From NCBI RefSeq assembly GCF_000245815.1, contig NZ_JH601104.1, positions 62,001 to 126,000 of the forward strand: a stretch of DNA of 64,000 bases, in the 5' to 3' direction. Source of the DNA: Dolosigranulum pigrum ATCC 51524 (GTDB lineage: Bacteria; Bacillota; Bacilli; Lactobacillales; Carnobacteriaceae_A). Below are positions 53,149-62,252 of the stretch, in pieces (within the stretch, counting starts at the first letter, position 1; each line of letters opens with the position of its first letter). The notes below the pieces were generated by a model. The model worked only from the letters and a program-made list of their open reading frames with translations. It was not told the DNA's origin and made no database searches. Both the position numbers and the translations under genes were made by a program.

Positions 53149-56100
53149 TTATTCGTCTTTCTTAAACTTCTTCACGCCAGCTCCAGCTAGCAACGAGCTT
53201 GCTCCGACAAGACCAAGAACCCATGAAGCAGTAGCAGTATCTGGTAATCGCTCACCTTGTTTTTCTTGTTGTCTATCTTGATTTGCTTGGCTGACAGCTG
53301 ATAGATCATCAGTTGTCGGTTGAGTTCGTTCAACAATGTCTTCCGCTAATTGCTTTTCTTTTGCTGACTCTTTCGGTTGAATTGATTGATCAATTTTACC
53401 TCTTATTATAGCATCCATCGCAAGTTTTTCATTTAATGTAACTGCTTGGCGAATAATTGTTTCAATAGCAGGCACATTTTCTGCCTGTTGTATAGCTATT
53501 CGATAAGTAGCTATAACGTCTTCATTTAAACTTGGCAGTGTCGCAATAGATGTTATTGCGTTATTTTTTTCAACTTGAAGTAATGCTTGTAGTTGATGAT
53601 GTGGAAATACCGGTTTTTCATGAGTGACTGCTTTATGATGATTCACTCCACCTTCAAATGCTGGTTGATCCGGACGAATGAGACTTTCACCTTTTCCTGT
53701 CTCTATCTTCGAATCATCAGGTGATTTATTATCTTCATCAGTTGTATCAGTAATTTCCCCAGTTGATTGATTGTCATCTATTTCTGGTTGCTTAGGCTGT
53801 TCTGGCTGTTCTGCCGCTTGACCTGATCCACTTTCTTCAATAGATGGTGGTGTAGGGACTTCTGTTTGATTTGCTTTTAATTTAAATACATAGGTCAGAA
53901 TTGCTTCCTTTTCCGATGCTACAAAAGTGACATCTACACGTTGATATTCCTTACCGCCACGTTCAATAACTTCCGGCAAGTATTGATCATACACTTCGCG
54001 AGCCTGTTCCGCTGAGGTCCAAACATCAGAATCTTTGCGGTCATAGACAACTTGTTCCCCATCGAAGTCAGCGATAAGTTTGAAGTAGTCTTTAATAACG
54101 TTCTTAGATTCTTCTGATTTCTCTGAAGTGGCAGGTGTTAATTTAGCTGCTTTTGTTCCGATTTCTACAACTTGATCAACTTTCTCTTGAACTACCGTTT
54201 CTGTTATTTTACGGTCTAACTCTTCACCTTGGAAGGTAATAACGACTGTCTTGATTTCTTTTTTACCCACAATACCTGCAACTTTTGTTCGTCTTTCTCC
54301 TACTAGTAAATTTGGATTCTCTTCTTCAATTATCTCAAATGGAACATCAACTGTATTGAGATTCTCTGTGGTGGAAGTTGTTCCATAATTATACGTGTAC
54401 ACTCCATTTTCTATCTCTTCTAAATTAAGATTTACATCTGGACGCACACGATATTTAGTAGCATCTTTATATGGTGCTAGTTCATCTGAAGATTCAATTT
54501 CAGTAATATCTTTAAATTTGCGCTTTGTTTCAACTACTTTTTCCCCATCAACATAGACAATTAGTTTAGCTGGACGTTCTTCAGGTAGGATATAACTATT
54601 TGTAGAATAGTCACTATTCATCATGAACTTCTGATGTTCCTCAAATAATCTACCCATCTCTAGTAAGTATTTATCATTACCATACGCTGCTTGGAACATA
54701 ATTCCCATCGGCAACCGATCATTGGTTATATCCGTTGGTAATGTAATCGCAGGAGAGCCAGCTAGGTTTGAAAGGACGGCATAAGGTGACTTTTCTCGGC
54801 CAGGTAACCATTGTTGATAAAGTAGATCTAACTTTTCCTCTGAACTCAGTTGGCTCATATCTTTCATCTGTTGTTGTAATTCTTCTGGAGCCGCTACATA
54901 GTCTGCTTCAGGTGCTGGCCATGCATTAGTCGGTGTTAGGAATAATGGGTATTGTTTATGAAACTCTGTCATAGCATTACTAATTTTTTGTCGTGTTTCA
55001 TTAGCTTTCTGGATATCTTCTGATGTTAGAGTATCTCTTGTTTGAGCTAGCGCCCACATTAGTGGATCATATTCACTCTGATCATATTTATCTGATTTTG
55101 GTGCTGCTGTCACCAGGTATGTGATAAATGTTTTTATTGTCTCTTCTCCACTGACTGGATAATCTACTTCCTTAGTGTTGTACCCTAACTCATTTAAGAA
55201 AGCTACAGCATCTTCTACTGCTCGCTTAGCATCTAAACTAATTTCTCCTCCTAAAGGTGATTGTGTGGTATAAGCGATCGTTGGCTTATCCCGTTCCAAT
55301 GATATGTCATTTTCTTCGATATCATTTTTTAATAGGAATTCATAGATTTTTATGAGATCTTCCATATCTTTCGTCATTACGAAGTCACTTCTGATCCCTT
55401 TCTTACGATCCCACTTAAGTTGTCCCACACTTGGGTGCATCCCAATAACACCTGTCCACGATGCAGGAACTCGCGTAGAACCTCCTCCATCAACAGTTGT
55501 AGCAACAGGAACTTGCCCTGAAGCAACAGCCACTGCTGATCCCCCTGAGGAGCCTCCTGGATTATGTGCTGTATTCCATGGATTACGTGTTACACCATAC
55601 AATCCTGAATGTGTCACATGATTCAAACTACCCTGTGGATAAGTTGTTACACCAATTGCAATGTATCCTGCTCGTTCCAGATTACCGATTTGTGTTGAAT
55701 TTAATGGTTGGATATAATCTTTTCGGGATTTGTACCCTAACGAGTTAGGAACGCCTTTAAATACATGATTAATACCTTTCGCTAAAATTGGAATACCAAA
55801 GAATGGCTGCCCTGTATCTTTCAATCTGTCTGCCTTTTTGTATGCGTCCTCTTTAGGAATTAGAGCAATAACATTATTTAACTTAGCATTTGTTTCTTCA
55901 ATAATTTCATAGGCTAAATCAATCAAGTGTTTTGTTGTTACCTTATTCGCTCTAACAAGCCGTGTTAAGTGACTAGCAGAAGATTGACGATAGTAAGTTT
56001 TATTCATCGTTTTAGCATCTTTTACAATTTTATCAGCAGCTTCTCTAGAAGTAGCTTGTAAAATTTGATCATTAAAGCTGAGTTTCTCTTCTGTTGAGAG

Positions 56101-58137
56101 AAGTCCTAATTTCTCAATTTCATCAAGTGCATCCGTATGATAAGGTAATTTATAATTATTTGTGGAGTAGTCACTATTCATCATAAATTGACCACCCTGT
56201 TCAAATAGTTCACCTAATTGTAATAAAAATTTATCCATGTTTCGCTCAGTGTGGAACATAACTCCCATAGGTAAACGATCTTCTGTTACATACGTAGGTA
56301 AGCTAATAGAAGGTTTGCCTGTTAAATTAGATAATTGGGTATACGGTGTTTTTTCCCAAGCTGGTAGCCACTGATCATAAATAAGTTTTAAGCGTTCTTC
56401 TTTACTTAAACTACTCATATCTTCCATAAGAGGTTTTAATTCATCTGGAATATGATGATAGTCTGCTTCTGGAGCAGGCCAAGCATTTGTTGGTGTCAAG
56501 AAGATTGGATACTTTTTATGAAATTCTGTCATTTGTTCAGCAATTGTGTGAGCATGTTCCCAAGCTGCTTTTTTATCATCTGGATCTAGTGTTAATCCCA
56601 ACTGATTTAGTCCCCAAGTGAGCAATTCGACTTGATCTCTCTTTATACGCGGGCTACCAAAACTACTACCAGCAATTGTATAGTATTGCTCCATTAATTT
56701 TTTCCCATCAACTGGATAGTCAACCTCTTCCGTTGTAAAACCATATTCTTCTAAAAACTTCACAGCATCTTCTACTGCTTTTATGGCATCTGCACTAATA
56801 CGTGTGCCTGCTGGTGTTTTGGTTGTGTAGGCAATTGTCGGCTTATCACGCTCTAACGAGACATCTTCTAATTCAACATCATTTTTTAAAGCAAATTCGT
56901 GAAAAGCTGCTAAATCCTCCATGTTTTTCATTAAAGCAAAATGACTAGTTTGATTATTTTCACTGTTACCATCCCATTTCATCGTGTTACGCGATGGATG
57001 CATTCCAATTAAACCACTCCATGACGCTGGAATTCGTGTAGAACCACCTGCGTCGCTAGAGGAGGCAATCGGAACTTGTCCAGCAGCTACACCAGCTGCT
57101 GATCCGCCAGAAGAGCCTCCGGGGTTGTGAGCTGGGTTCCACGGGTTACGTGTATTACCATATAAATCAGAATTGGTTACGTTAATCAGTCCCCATTGAG
57201 GAAAAGTAGTGGTTCCAATTCCAATAAAGCCCGCTTCTTGCATTAATTTCGCACGACGAGCATCACGCCTTGCTAAATTATCTTTTTGACTAACTAAGCC
57301 ATTCGAATTCGGCGTGCCTTCTAATGCATGTCCGAGTCCTTTAAATAACATTGGTACGCCATAGAACGGTTGACCGGTATCTTTTAATTCTCGCGCTTTT
57401 TTAAGAGCCTCTTCTTTTGTAAGTGCCACTATATTGTTTAATTGTGGATCAGTCTCTGCAATGATCTCATACGCCATATTCACTAATGCTTCTGGGGTGG
57501 TCTTGCCTTCACGAACCCAGCGTGACATCTCGCGTGCACCTGCTTGACGATAAATTTCTTTCGTTAATTGGAAGGGTTTCTCGTTATTGGTTCCTGATTC
57601 AGCTTTGATTGCTGTTTCTGGCTCAACTTCTACTTCATCTTCTACCTCAGAATTTACTCCAGCTACAGCTTCAACATCTGGTATTGTTTCTGAAGTATTC
57701 CCCGCAGTGTTTTCGCCTTTATTCTCTTCAATAATTTCTGCTGATTTATCTACTGGAACCTCTTCTGAAACTTCTTCCTCTTTTTCTGCAACGACGGGTC
57801 TTTCTTCTTGGGCTACCTTAGCCGCTTCAGCAACAATTGCATCGTGTTCTCGCAATTCAGCAGCTAATGATCTAACCGATTCTGTCTCTTCGATCGGAGC
57901 ATAGTCAGGTGTCTCCTCACTATCAGCACCTGTTTCGTCTACTGCAGAAAAATCCGCTCCCGCAACATGACTTTCTCCCGACTGGTTCACTACAGCTTGG
58001 GCAGCGGGCTCTCCACTTGGCTCTTCCGCTGCTTGCACAGTTTCATTCAACAATAATCCCGCTGCTGATAAAGTCGCTGCTGATACACTTAATATAATTC
58101 GTTTCTTCAATCCATACATTCGTGATTGCTCTTTCAT
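53149..58137 (-). CDS. Wall-anchored protein with two tandem amidase-signature domains
   Basis: A 1662-residue surface protein. Signal peptide about 1-36, acidic linker to about 180. Two amidase-signature domains follow, about 185-690 and 700-1190. Each has a Lys motif (VPMLFKGLGH; IPILAKGINH), the Gly/Ser loop GGSSGGSA, and the nucleophile region DAGGSTRIPAS or DGGGSTRVPAS, so both Lys-Ser-Ser triads look intact. A G5-like domain follows at about 1265-1330, then an unknown domain, an acidic repeat-poor linker, and the sorting signal LPDTA at 1631-1635. Amidase-signature enzymes hydrolyse amides; the substrate is unknown. ATG at 58137 follows AAGGAGG. Confidence 0.9.
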   Translation of the reverse strand: MKEQSRMYGLKKRIILSVSAATLSAAGLLLNETVQAAEEPSGEPAAQAVVNQSGESHVAGADFSAVDETGADSEETPDYAPIEETESVRSLAAELREHDAIVAEAAKVAQEERPVVAEKEEEVSEEVPVDKSAEIIEENKGENTAGNTSETIPDVEAVAGVNSEVEDEVEVEPETAIKAESGTNNEKPFQLTKEIYRQAGAREMSRWVREGKTTPEALVNMAYEIIAETDPQLNNIVALTKEEALKKARELKDTGQPFYGVPMLFKGLGHALEGTPNSNGLVSQKDNLARRDARRAKLMQEAGFIGIGTTTFPQWGLINVTNSDLYGNTRNPWNPAHNPGGSSGGSAAGVAAGQVPIASSSDAGGSTRIPASWSGLIGMHPSRNTMKWDGNSENNQTSHFALMKNMEDLAAFHEFALKNDVELEDVSLERDKPTIAYTTKTPAGTRISADAIKAVEDAVKFLEEYGFTTEEVDYPVDGKKLMEQYYTIAGSSFGSPRIKRDQVELLTWGLNQLGLTLDPDDKKAAWEHAHTIAEQMTEFHKKYPIFLTPTNAWPAPEADYHHIPDELKPLMEDMSSLSKEERLKLIYDQWLPAWEKTPYTQLSNLTGKPSISLPTYVTEDRLPMGVMFHTERNMDKFLLQLGELFEQGGQFMMNSDYSTNNYKLPYHTDALDEIEKLGLLSTEEKLSFNDQILQATSREAADKIVKDAKTMNKTYYRQSSASHLTRLVRANKVTTKHLIDLAYEIIEETNAKLNNVIALIPKEDAYKKADRLKDTGQPFFGIPILAKGINHVFKGVPNSLGYKSRKDYIQPLNSTQIGNLERAGYIAIGVTTYPQGSLNHVTHSGLYGVTRNPWNTAHNPGGSSGGSAVAVASGQVPVATTVDGGGSTRVPASWTGVIGMHPSVGQLKWDRKKGIRSDFVMTKDMEDLIKIYEFLLKNDIEENDISLERDKPTIAYTTQSPLGGEISLDAKRAVEDAVAFLNELGYNTKEVDYPVSGEETIKTFITYLVTAAPKSDKYDQSEYDPLMWALAQTRDTLTSEDIQKANETRQKISNAMTEFHKQYPLFLTPTNAWPAPEADYVAAPEELQQQMKDMSQLSSEEKLDLLYQQWLPGREKSPYAVLSNLAGSPAITLPTDITNDRLPMGIMFQAAYGNDKYLLEMGRLFEEHQKFMMNSDYSTNSYILPEERPAKLIVYVDGEKVVETKRKFKDITEIESSDELAPYKDATKYRVRPDVNLNLEEIENGVYTYNYGTTSTTENLNTVDVPFEIIEEENPNLLVGERRTKVAGIVGKKEIKTVVITFQGEELDRKITETVVQEKVDQVVEIGTKAAKLTPATSEKSEESKNVIKDYFKLIADFDGEQVVYDRKDSDVWTSAEQAREVYDQYLPEVIERGGKEYQRVDVTFVASEKEAILTYVFKLKANQTEVPTPPSIEESGSGQAAEQPEQPKQPEIDDNQSTGEITDTTDEDNKSPDDSKIETGKGESLIRPDQPAFEGGVNHHKAVTHEKPVFPHHQLQALLQVEKNNAITSIATLPSLNEDVIATYRIAIQQAENVPAIETIIRQAVTLNEKLAMDAIIRGKIDQSIQPKESAKEKQLAEDIVERTQPTTDDLSAVSQANQDRQQEKQGERLPDTATASWVLGLVGASSLLAGAGVKKFKKDE

Positions 58138-58176
58138 AAAAGTCCTCCTTATATTCTTCGCTATCTCTACCGACAT

Positions 58177-58182
58177 ATTATA
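58177..58182 (-). promoter_or_regulatory. Extended -10 box before the twin-amidase gene
   Basis: TGT-TATAAT on the minus strand, 40 bases before the start. No good -35 box is seen. The rest of the 58138-58450 interval holds only this and the opposing pdxK promoter. Confidence 0.45.
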
Positions 58183-58397
58183 ACACCTTCAACGACAACT
58201 CCCTAATTTAGTCCCAACTTTTAGAAACTAAAATGTATTTAATCATGTGCATCATTTAACTATTTTTAATGAAAACAGACAAGTAGACGTTTCTCTAAAC
58301 CCGTGCAGTTATTCACATAGCAGTTGATGTATACAACTTTGTGTTTATAATAATTATGTCAGCCGATGTATTTATCTGAAAACAAAAGAACATTCCG

Positions 58398-58426
58398 TTG
58401 AATTATCGATGTAAGCACTATATACT
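58398..58426 (+). promoter_or_regulatory. Promoter of the thiD/pdxK gene
   Basis: TTGAAT (58398-58403) - 17 bases - TATACT (58421-58426), 25 bases before the start. Confidence 0.7.
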
Positions 58427-58450
58427 AATATTAACTAAGGAGGAATGATT

Positions 58451-59269
58451 ATGGTAAACAAACCTAATGTTGCATTAACAATTGCCGGTAATGATGCCAG
58501 TGGAGGAGCTGGAATTGGGGCTGATCTGAAAACTTTTGCTGAATATGGCACATTCGGTATTGCTACACTCACTGTGATTGCTTCAATGGATCCAGATACT
58601 TGGAAACACTCCGTATCACCGATTGATGTGACCGTTGTCCAAGAACAACTCGATACCGCACTGTCCGTTGATAAAGGAATCGACGCCTTCAAGACTGGAA
58701 TGCTTCCAACATTTGAACAAATTGAACTCATTGAGTCTTACATTAAAGAACATCAACTGACGAATTTTGTCTTAGATCCGGTCATGGTGTGCAAAGGGGA
58801 CGATGAAGTCTTAAATCCTGAATTAGCAAAAGGACTGCGCGATCGCCTCACACCACTAGCTACTGTAGTAACACCGAACTTATTCGAAGCAGGACAACTG
58901 GCTGATATGCCTGAACCAACAACAGTGGACGAGATGAAAGAAGCAGCTAAGCGCATTGTCGAGTTAGGCGCTCAAACCGTTGTTATCAAAGGTGGTCGAG
59001 GTATTACTGATGAAGTAGCCATTGATATCTTTTATGATGGCCAGGAATTCACTATACTTGAAGCTGAAAAAATTAAAGAGGCCTCCAACCACGGAGCAGG
59101 ATGTACTTTTGCTGCGGCTGTAACAGCTGGCTTAGCGAATGGTCTAAGTCCAAAAGAGGCCGTCATCAAGGCAAAAGATTTCACCCATGCCGGTATTCAA
59201 TATGGCTTTAAATATAATCGACATGTTGCACCTGTTTTCCATAGTGCGAAGCGATTAGACGCTGAATAA
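58451..59269 (+). CDS. Pyridoxine/pyridoxal kinase or hydroxymethylpyrimidine kinase (ThiD family)
   Basis: A 272-residue ribokinase-fold enzyme. ALTIAGNDASGGAGIGADLKT at the start, VLDPVMVCKGDD near residue 115, TPNLFEAGQL, VVIKGGRG, and the catalytic NHGAGCTFAAAVTAGLANG near residue 212. Firmicutes members of this branch often act on pyridoxal (PdxK) as well as on HMP; no thiamine genes are adjacent, which slightly favours vitamin B6 salvage. ATG at 58451 is seven bases after AAGGAGG. Confidence 0.92.
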   Translation: MVNKPNVALTIAGNDASGGAGIGADLKTFAEYGTFGIATLTVIASMDPDTWKHSVSPIDVTVVQEQLDTALSVDKGIDAFKTGMLPTFEQIELIESYIKEHQLTNFVLDPVMVCKGDDEVLNPELAKGLRDRLTPLATVVTPNLFEAGQLADMPEPTTVDEMKEAAKRIVELGAQTVVIKGGRGITDEVAIDIFYDGQEFTILEAEKIKEASNHGAGCTFAAAVTAGLANGLSPKEAVIKAKDFTHAGIQYGFKYNRHVAPVFHSAKRLDAE

Positions 59270-59286
59270 ATCTTATATTTGAAACC

Positions 59287-59323
59287 AAGCAGTGACTCCA
59301 AGTAAGGAAGCACTGCTTTTTTA
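59287..59323 (+). terminator. Terminator of the thiD/pdxK gene
   Basis: Stem AAGCAGTG / CACTGCTT followed by TTTT, 17 bases after the stop. Confidence 0.85.
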
Positions 59324-59397
59324 TATTGATGGGATATTTTCTCTACTAAGAAATCATGCTATAATAAAGATAACGCTAACGAAGGAGAGTGAAGACT

Positions 59398-59925
59398 ATG
59401 GAACTCTATATGATCTCCGATGACCGATCCATCCAAAACCAAATACTGGTTAAAAATGATCAAAATCATGATGTTTTCTTAATCATCGGACGTTGGGGCC
59501 AGCTCAATGACACACTCTCACTGTATACTGCAACCGGGCGCTGCCTTATTCGAATCACTCAACAGACCTTATCATTCTTTCCCACCTTCCAACTAACGAT
59601 TAATCAGCAATCAGCGGGAAAAATCAAAAAATATCCCGGTTTTTTGGGAATAGGCACTCCTTATTATATAGTCAAAAAATTTAATTGGGTTGCTTCCGGT
59701 GATTTTAAAACTCAACATTACACGGTTACGTGTGGTTCTCAACTTATTATGACGGTCGATAAAGCACTCACGTCCGCGGGGGAATGTTCCTTACTCTCCA
59801 TTGAAAAAGCCCATCATGCACCGCTATGTTGTATATTAGCCGTCATTATTGAACACTACGTCGTTAACAAAAACAATAAACACCTTCCGGCACATCGAAA
59901 CACTTTACAAGAGGCAAACTGTTAA
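59398..59925 (+). CDS. LURP-one-related (YxjI-like) family protein
   Basis: A 175-residue soluble protein with the beta-rich pattern of the LURP-one/tubby-like fold: repeated short strands such as YTATGRCLIRITQQTLSFFP and GTPYYIVKKFNWVASGDF, ending in a hydrophobic helix CCILAVIIEHYVV. The match is by overall pattern only; function is unknown in bacteria. ATG at 59398 follows AAGGAGA by nine bases. Confidence 0.6.
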   Translation: MELYMISDDRSIQNQILVKNDQNHDVFLIIGRWGQLNDTLSLYTATGRCLIRITQQTLSFFPTFQLTINQQSAGKIKKYPGFLGIGTPYYIVKKFNWVASGDFKTQHYTVTCGSQLIMTVDKALTSAGECSLLSIEKAHHAPLCCILAVIIEHYVVNKNNKHLPAHRNTLQEANC

Positions 59926-59926
59926 T

Positions 59927-59973
59927 AAAGCCCTAATCGCTTTACACATTGTAAAACGACTAGGGCTTTTTAT
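59927..59973. terminator. Bidirectional terminator
   Basis: Stem AAAGCCCTAATCG / CGACTAGGGCTTT with an extended inner stem and T run, between convergent genes. Confidence 0.85.
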
Positions 59974-60002
59974 TCAGCTTCCATTAAGAAAAATTAGATG
60001 AG

Positions 60003-61553
60003 TTAGTAACCCATCAATTCACTGACGGTGACCATTTCGAATCCTTGACTGTCCAAGTAATCCAAAATAAGTGCAGACGCGTCAATGGTTTCTGGATGAA
60101 TATCATGCATTAAGATAATATCTCCATCTTGTACTTTTGAGCGAACTTCTTCAAAAACACTTTGAGCATTTCGTGTACGCCAATCTTGCGTATCAATTGA
60201 CCATAAGATAGCGGGCTTGCCAATTGCTTCATCGACTTCCATTGTACGCTCGCCATATGGTGGACGATAGTGCTTAGTTCCTTTACCTACTGCTTTTTTA
60301 ATACTTTCTTCTGCCTTGGCAATTGATTCAGCGGCTCCTGCTGGTCCTAAACTTGGCAAGACCGGGTGTCCCCAGGAGTGGTTACCAATCTCATGACCGG
60401 CTTTGTGCACGCGTTGTGCCATTTCAGGATTATATTCGACCACATCACCTAACATGTAGAAAGTTGCTTTCGCATTATGTTGCTCTAGCATCTTCAATAA
60501 TCGTCCCGTCGTCTCTTCCCCACCAGGACCATCATCATACGTTAACGCTACTCGCTTCTTACCATCTGTTGAAGCGGGTCCACGGGTTACCGGTGTCCAA
60601 GGTTGATCTCCCTGTGCGTAGGCAACTTCTGGGGTTAATTCTGGTAGATCAAGATATTCTCGCCACTCATCGTTAATTGAAACATTCAACTCTTCCCACG
60701 ACAACTCAACTGTATAGGTTTCTGCTGTTGCTTGAGTGGATGCAACTTGCTCGGCATCGAAGGTTAGTGCAATTCCTGCTTTATTTACTGCCATGTAAGG
60801 CAATAGCGTCTCAATAGTAGGGAAATCCTGGGTAAATTTATCTAGTTTGACATCTTCACCATGTTCACTTGCGAGGGCTTCCTTAACGAGATCAACTAGT
60901 GACTTCGCGTTATCTTTATTGTTTGCAACTGATTCTTCGTTGGTCGTCGTATCTTCATCAGTGGCTACCGTTTCATCTGTTTCATTTTTAGTTCCAAATA
61001 TATCAGCTAATGGACTAACTGATTCCGCCTCCACATCTACTAGCAGAACTTGTGAAGCTCGGTTAGCTAATGTATCGTCATTGTATATCATAGCTTCCAA
61101 TGTAATCGCATAGACTGAATCATTAACGGCTTCAACTTCATAGTCTAATTGATAGAACGGTCGCGGCTCAGCAACCGGTTCTTTACTATCCAGTTGCTGT
61201 CTTTCCATCTCTTCATTATACTTTTCAGCAAAAGGTTGACGCAATTCAGTCATCGCACTCGAAATTGCTTCATCAATCGCTGCTACATTAAATTGAGGAG
61301 CTGTCTCAACCATGTGAAATGTTTTCCCAGTCTGAACATTGACCGTTTCTTCAAATTCATCACTACCGTTACTAGTTGCGAATGAATCCACTTGTACAGT
61401 CGATGCTGGCTCAGACGCAAATTGTGGGAACCACTTCTCAACAACTCCTTGTTCTGTCGCCCAGAATGCACCAATTGCTACAACAACTAGACTTACTAGC
61501 CAGAGTAACCCATAGCCTACTCCTTTAAAAAAACGTTTCATCGTTTTTTTCAC
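60003..61553 (-). CDS. Polysaccharide deacetylase, PgdA-like
   Basis: A 516-residue membrane-anchored protein. One N-terminal helix (about 13-32), a middle region like that of PgdA (about 75-300) interrupted by a Thr/Glu/Asn-rich insert (about 203-222), and a C-terminal NodB domain (about 330-516). Motifs are ALTYDDGPGG, GHEIGNHSWGHPVL (metal His pair), YRPPYGER, WSIDTQDWRTR and IILMHDIHPET. Homologues N-deacetylate peptidoglycan GlcNAc, giving lysozyme resistance. The start may be GTG 61553 or ATG 61541; neither has a strong binding site. Confidence 0.9.
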   Translation of the reverse strand: MKKTMKRFFKGVGYGLLWLVSLVVVAIGAFWATEQGVVEKWFPQFASEPASTVQVDSFATSNGSDEFEETVNVQTGKTFHMVETAPQFNVAAIDEAISSAMTELRQPFAEKYNEEMERQQLDSKEPVAEPRPFYQLDYEVEAVNDSVYAITLEAMIYNDDTLANRASQVLLVDVEAESVSPLADIFGTKNETDETVATDEDTTTNEESVANNKDNAKSLVDLVKEALASEHGEDVKLDKFTQDFPTIETLLPYMAVNKAGIALTFDAEQVASTQATAETYTVELSWEELNVSINDEWREYLDLPELTPEVAYAQGDQPWTPVTRGPASTDGKKRVALTYDDGPGGEETTGRLLKMLEQHNAKATFYMLGDVVEYNPEMAQRVHKAGHEIGNHSWGHPVLPSLGPAGAAESIAKAEESIKKAVGKGTKHYRPPYGERTMEVDEAIGKPAILWSIDTQDWRTRNAQSVFEEVRSKVQDGDIILMHDIHPETIDASALILDYLDSQGFEMVTVSELMGY

Positions 61554-61679
61554 TCACTTTCTTTATTAGTTAACTATTTTACGTAGTCTTTTACAGTCTC
61601 TATAATATTTGTTTAAAGTCACCCTAAAAGTTACTTCTATCATACACCAAAAAATAATTTAATCCAAATAATTCCTAGT

Positions 61680-62234
61680 TTATAATGAACGCTGCATATG
61701 ATCGTATAAATGACCTTCTAGTGTCACTTCTGCAATTGGCTTAAATCCTAGTTTCTCGTAGGCTTTTCGTGCTTTTTCATTCGCCTTGTCGCAGTTCAGT
61801 CCAATGCGAGCATGACCATGATTACGCGCACGATCCATCGCGGCTTCAATCAACTCGGAACCGATACCGCGACGCTGGAAGTCCGGAGACACTACAATTG
61901 AATCCAGATACCATTCATTGAAGGTCTCTCGTTCATCGAATTGATCTAAATTATCAATCCCATATTTTTGTTCGAGCTCATGGTATACCTCATGATTTTC
62001 CTGAAAGCCCCCCACATATCCACAAACAAAGCCAACAACCTCATCATCAATCACCTTGACTAAAATATGGCGAAAGTTCATCTTCATTTCTGGATGTCGG
62101 CCCACTTCAACCAACGCTTCCTTCAATGTCGCCCAGTCATTATTGGCCAACATCGAGTGTTCCATATCATTCATAATAATTTTATTCAATTCAATAATGC
62201 GCGGCAAATCCGCGGCTGTTGCTTCTCTAATCAT
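61680..62234 (-). CDS. GNAT family N-acetyltransferase
   Basis: A 184-residue acetyltransferase. The acetyl-CoA loop is SPDFQRRGIGSELIEAAMDR (about residues 116-135), followed by GLNCDKANEKARKAYEKLGF. The substrate is unknown. ATG follows AGGAGGAGATACA. It lies 18 bases after uvrC and may share its transcript. Confidence 0.9.
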   Translation of the reverse strand: MIREATAADLPRIIELNKIIMNDMEHSMLANNDWATLKEALVEVGRHPEMKMNFRHILVKVIDDEVVGFVCGYVGGFQENHEVYHELEQKYGIDNLDQFDERETFNEWYLDSIVVSPDFQRRGIGSELIEAAMDRARNHGHARIGLNCDKANEKARKAYEKLGFKPIAEVTLEGHLYDHMQRSL

Positions 62235-62252
62235 TGTATCTCCTCCTATAAA

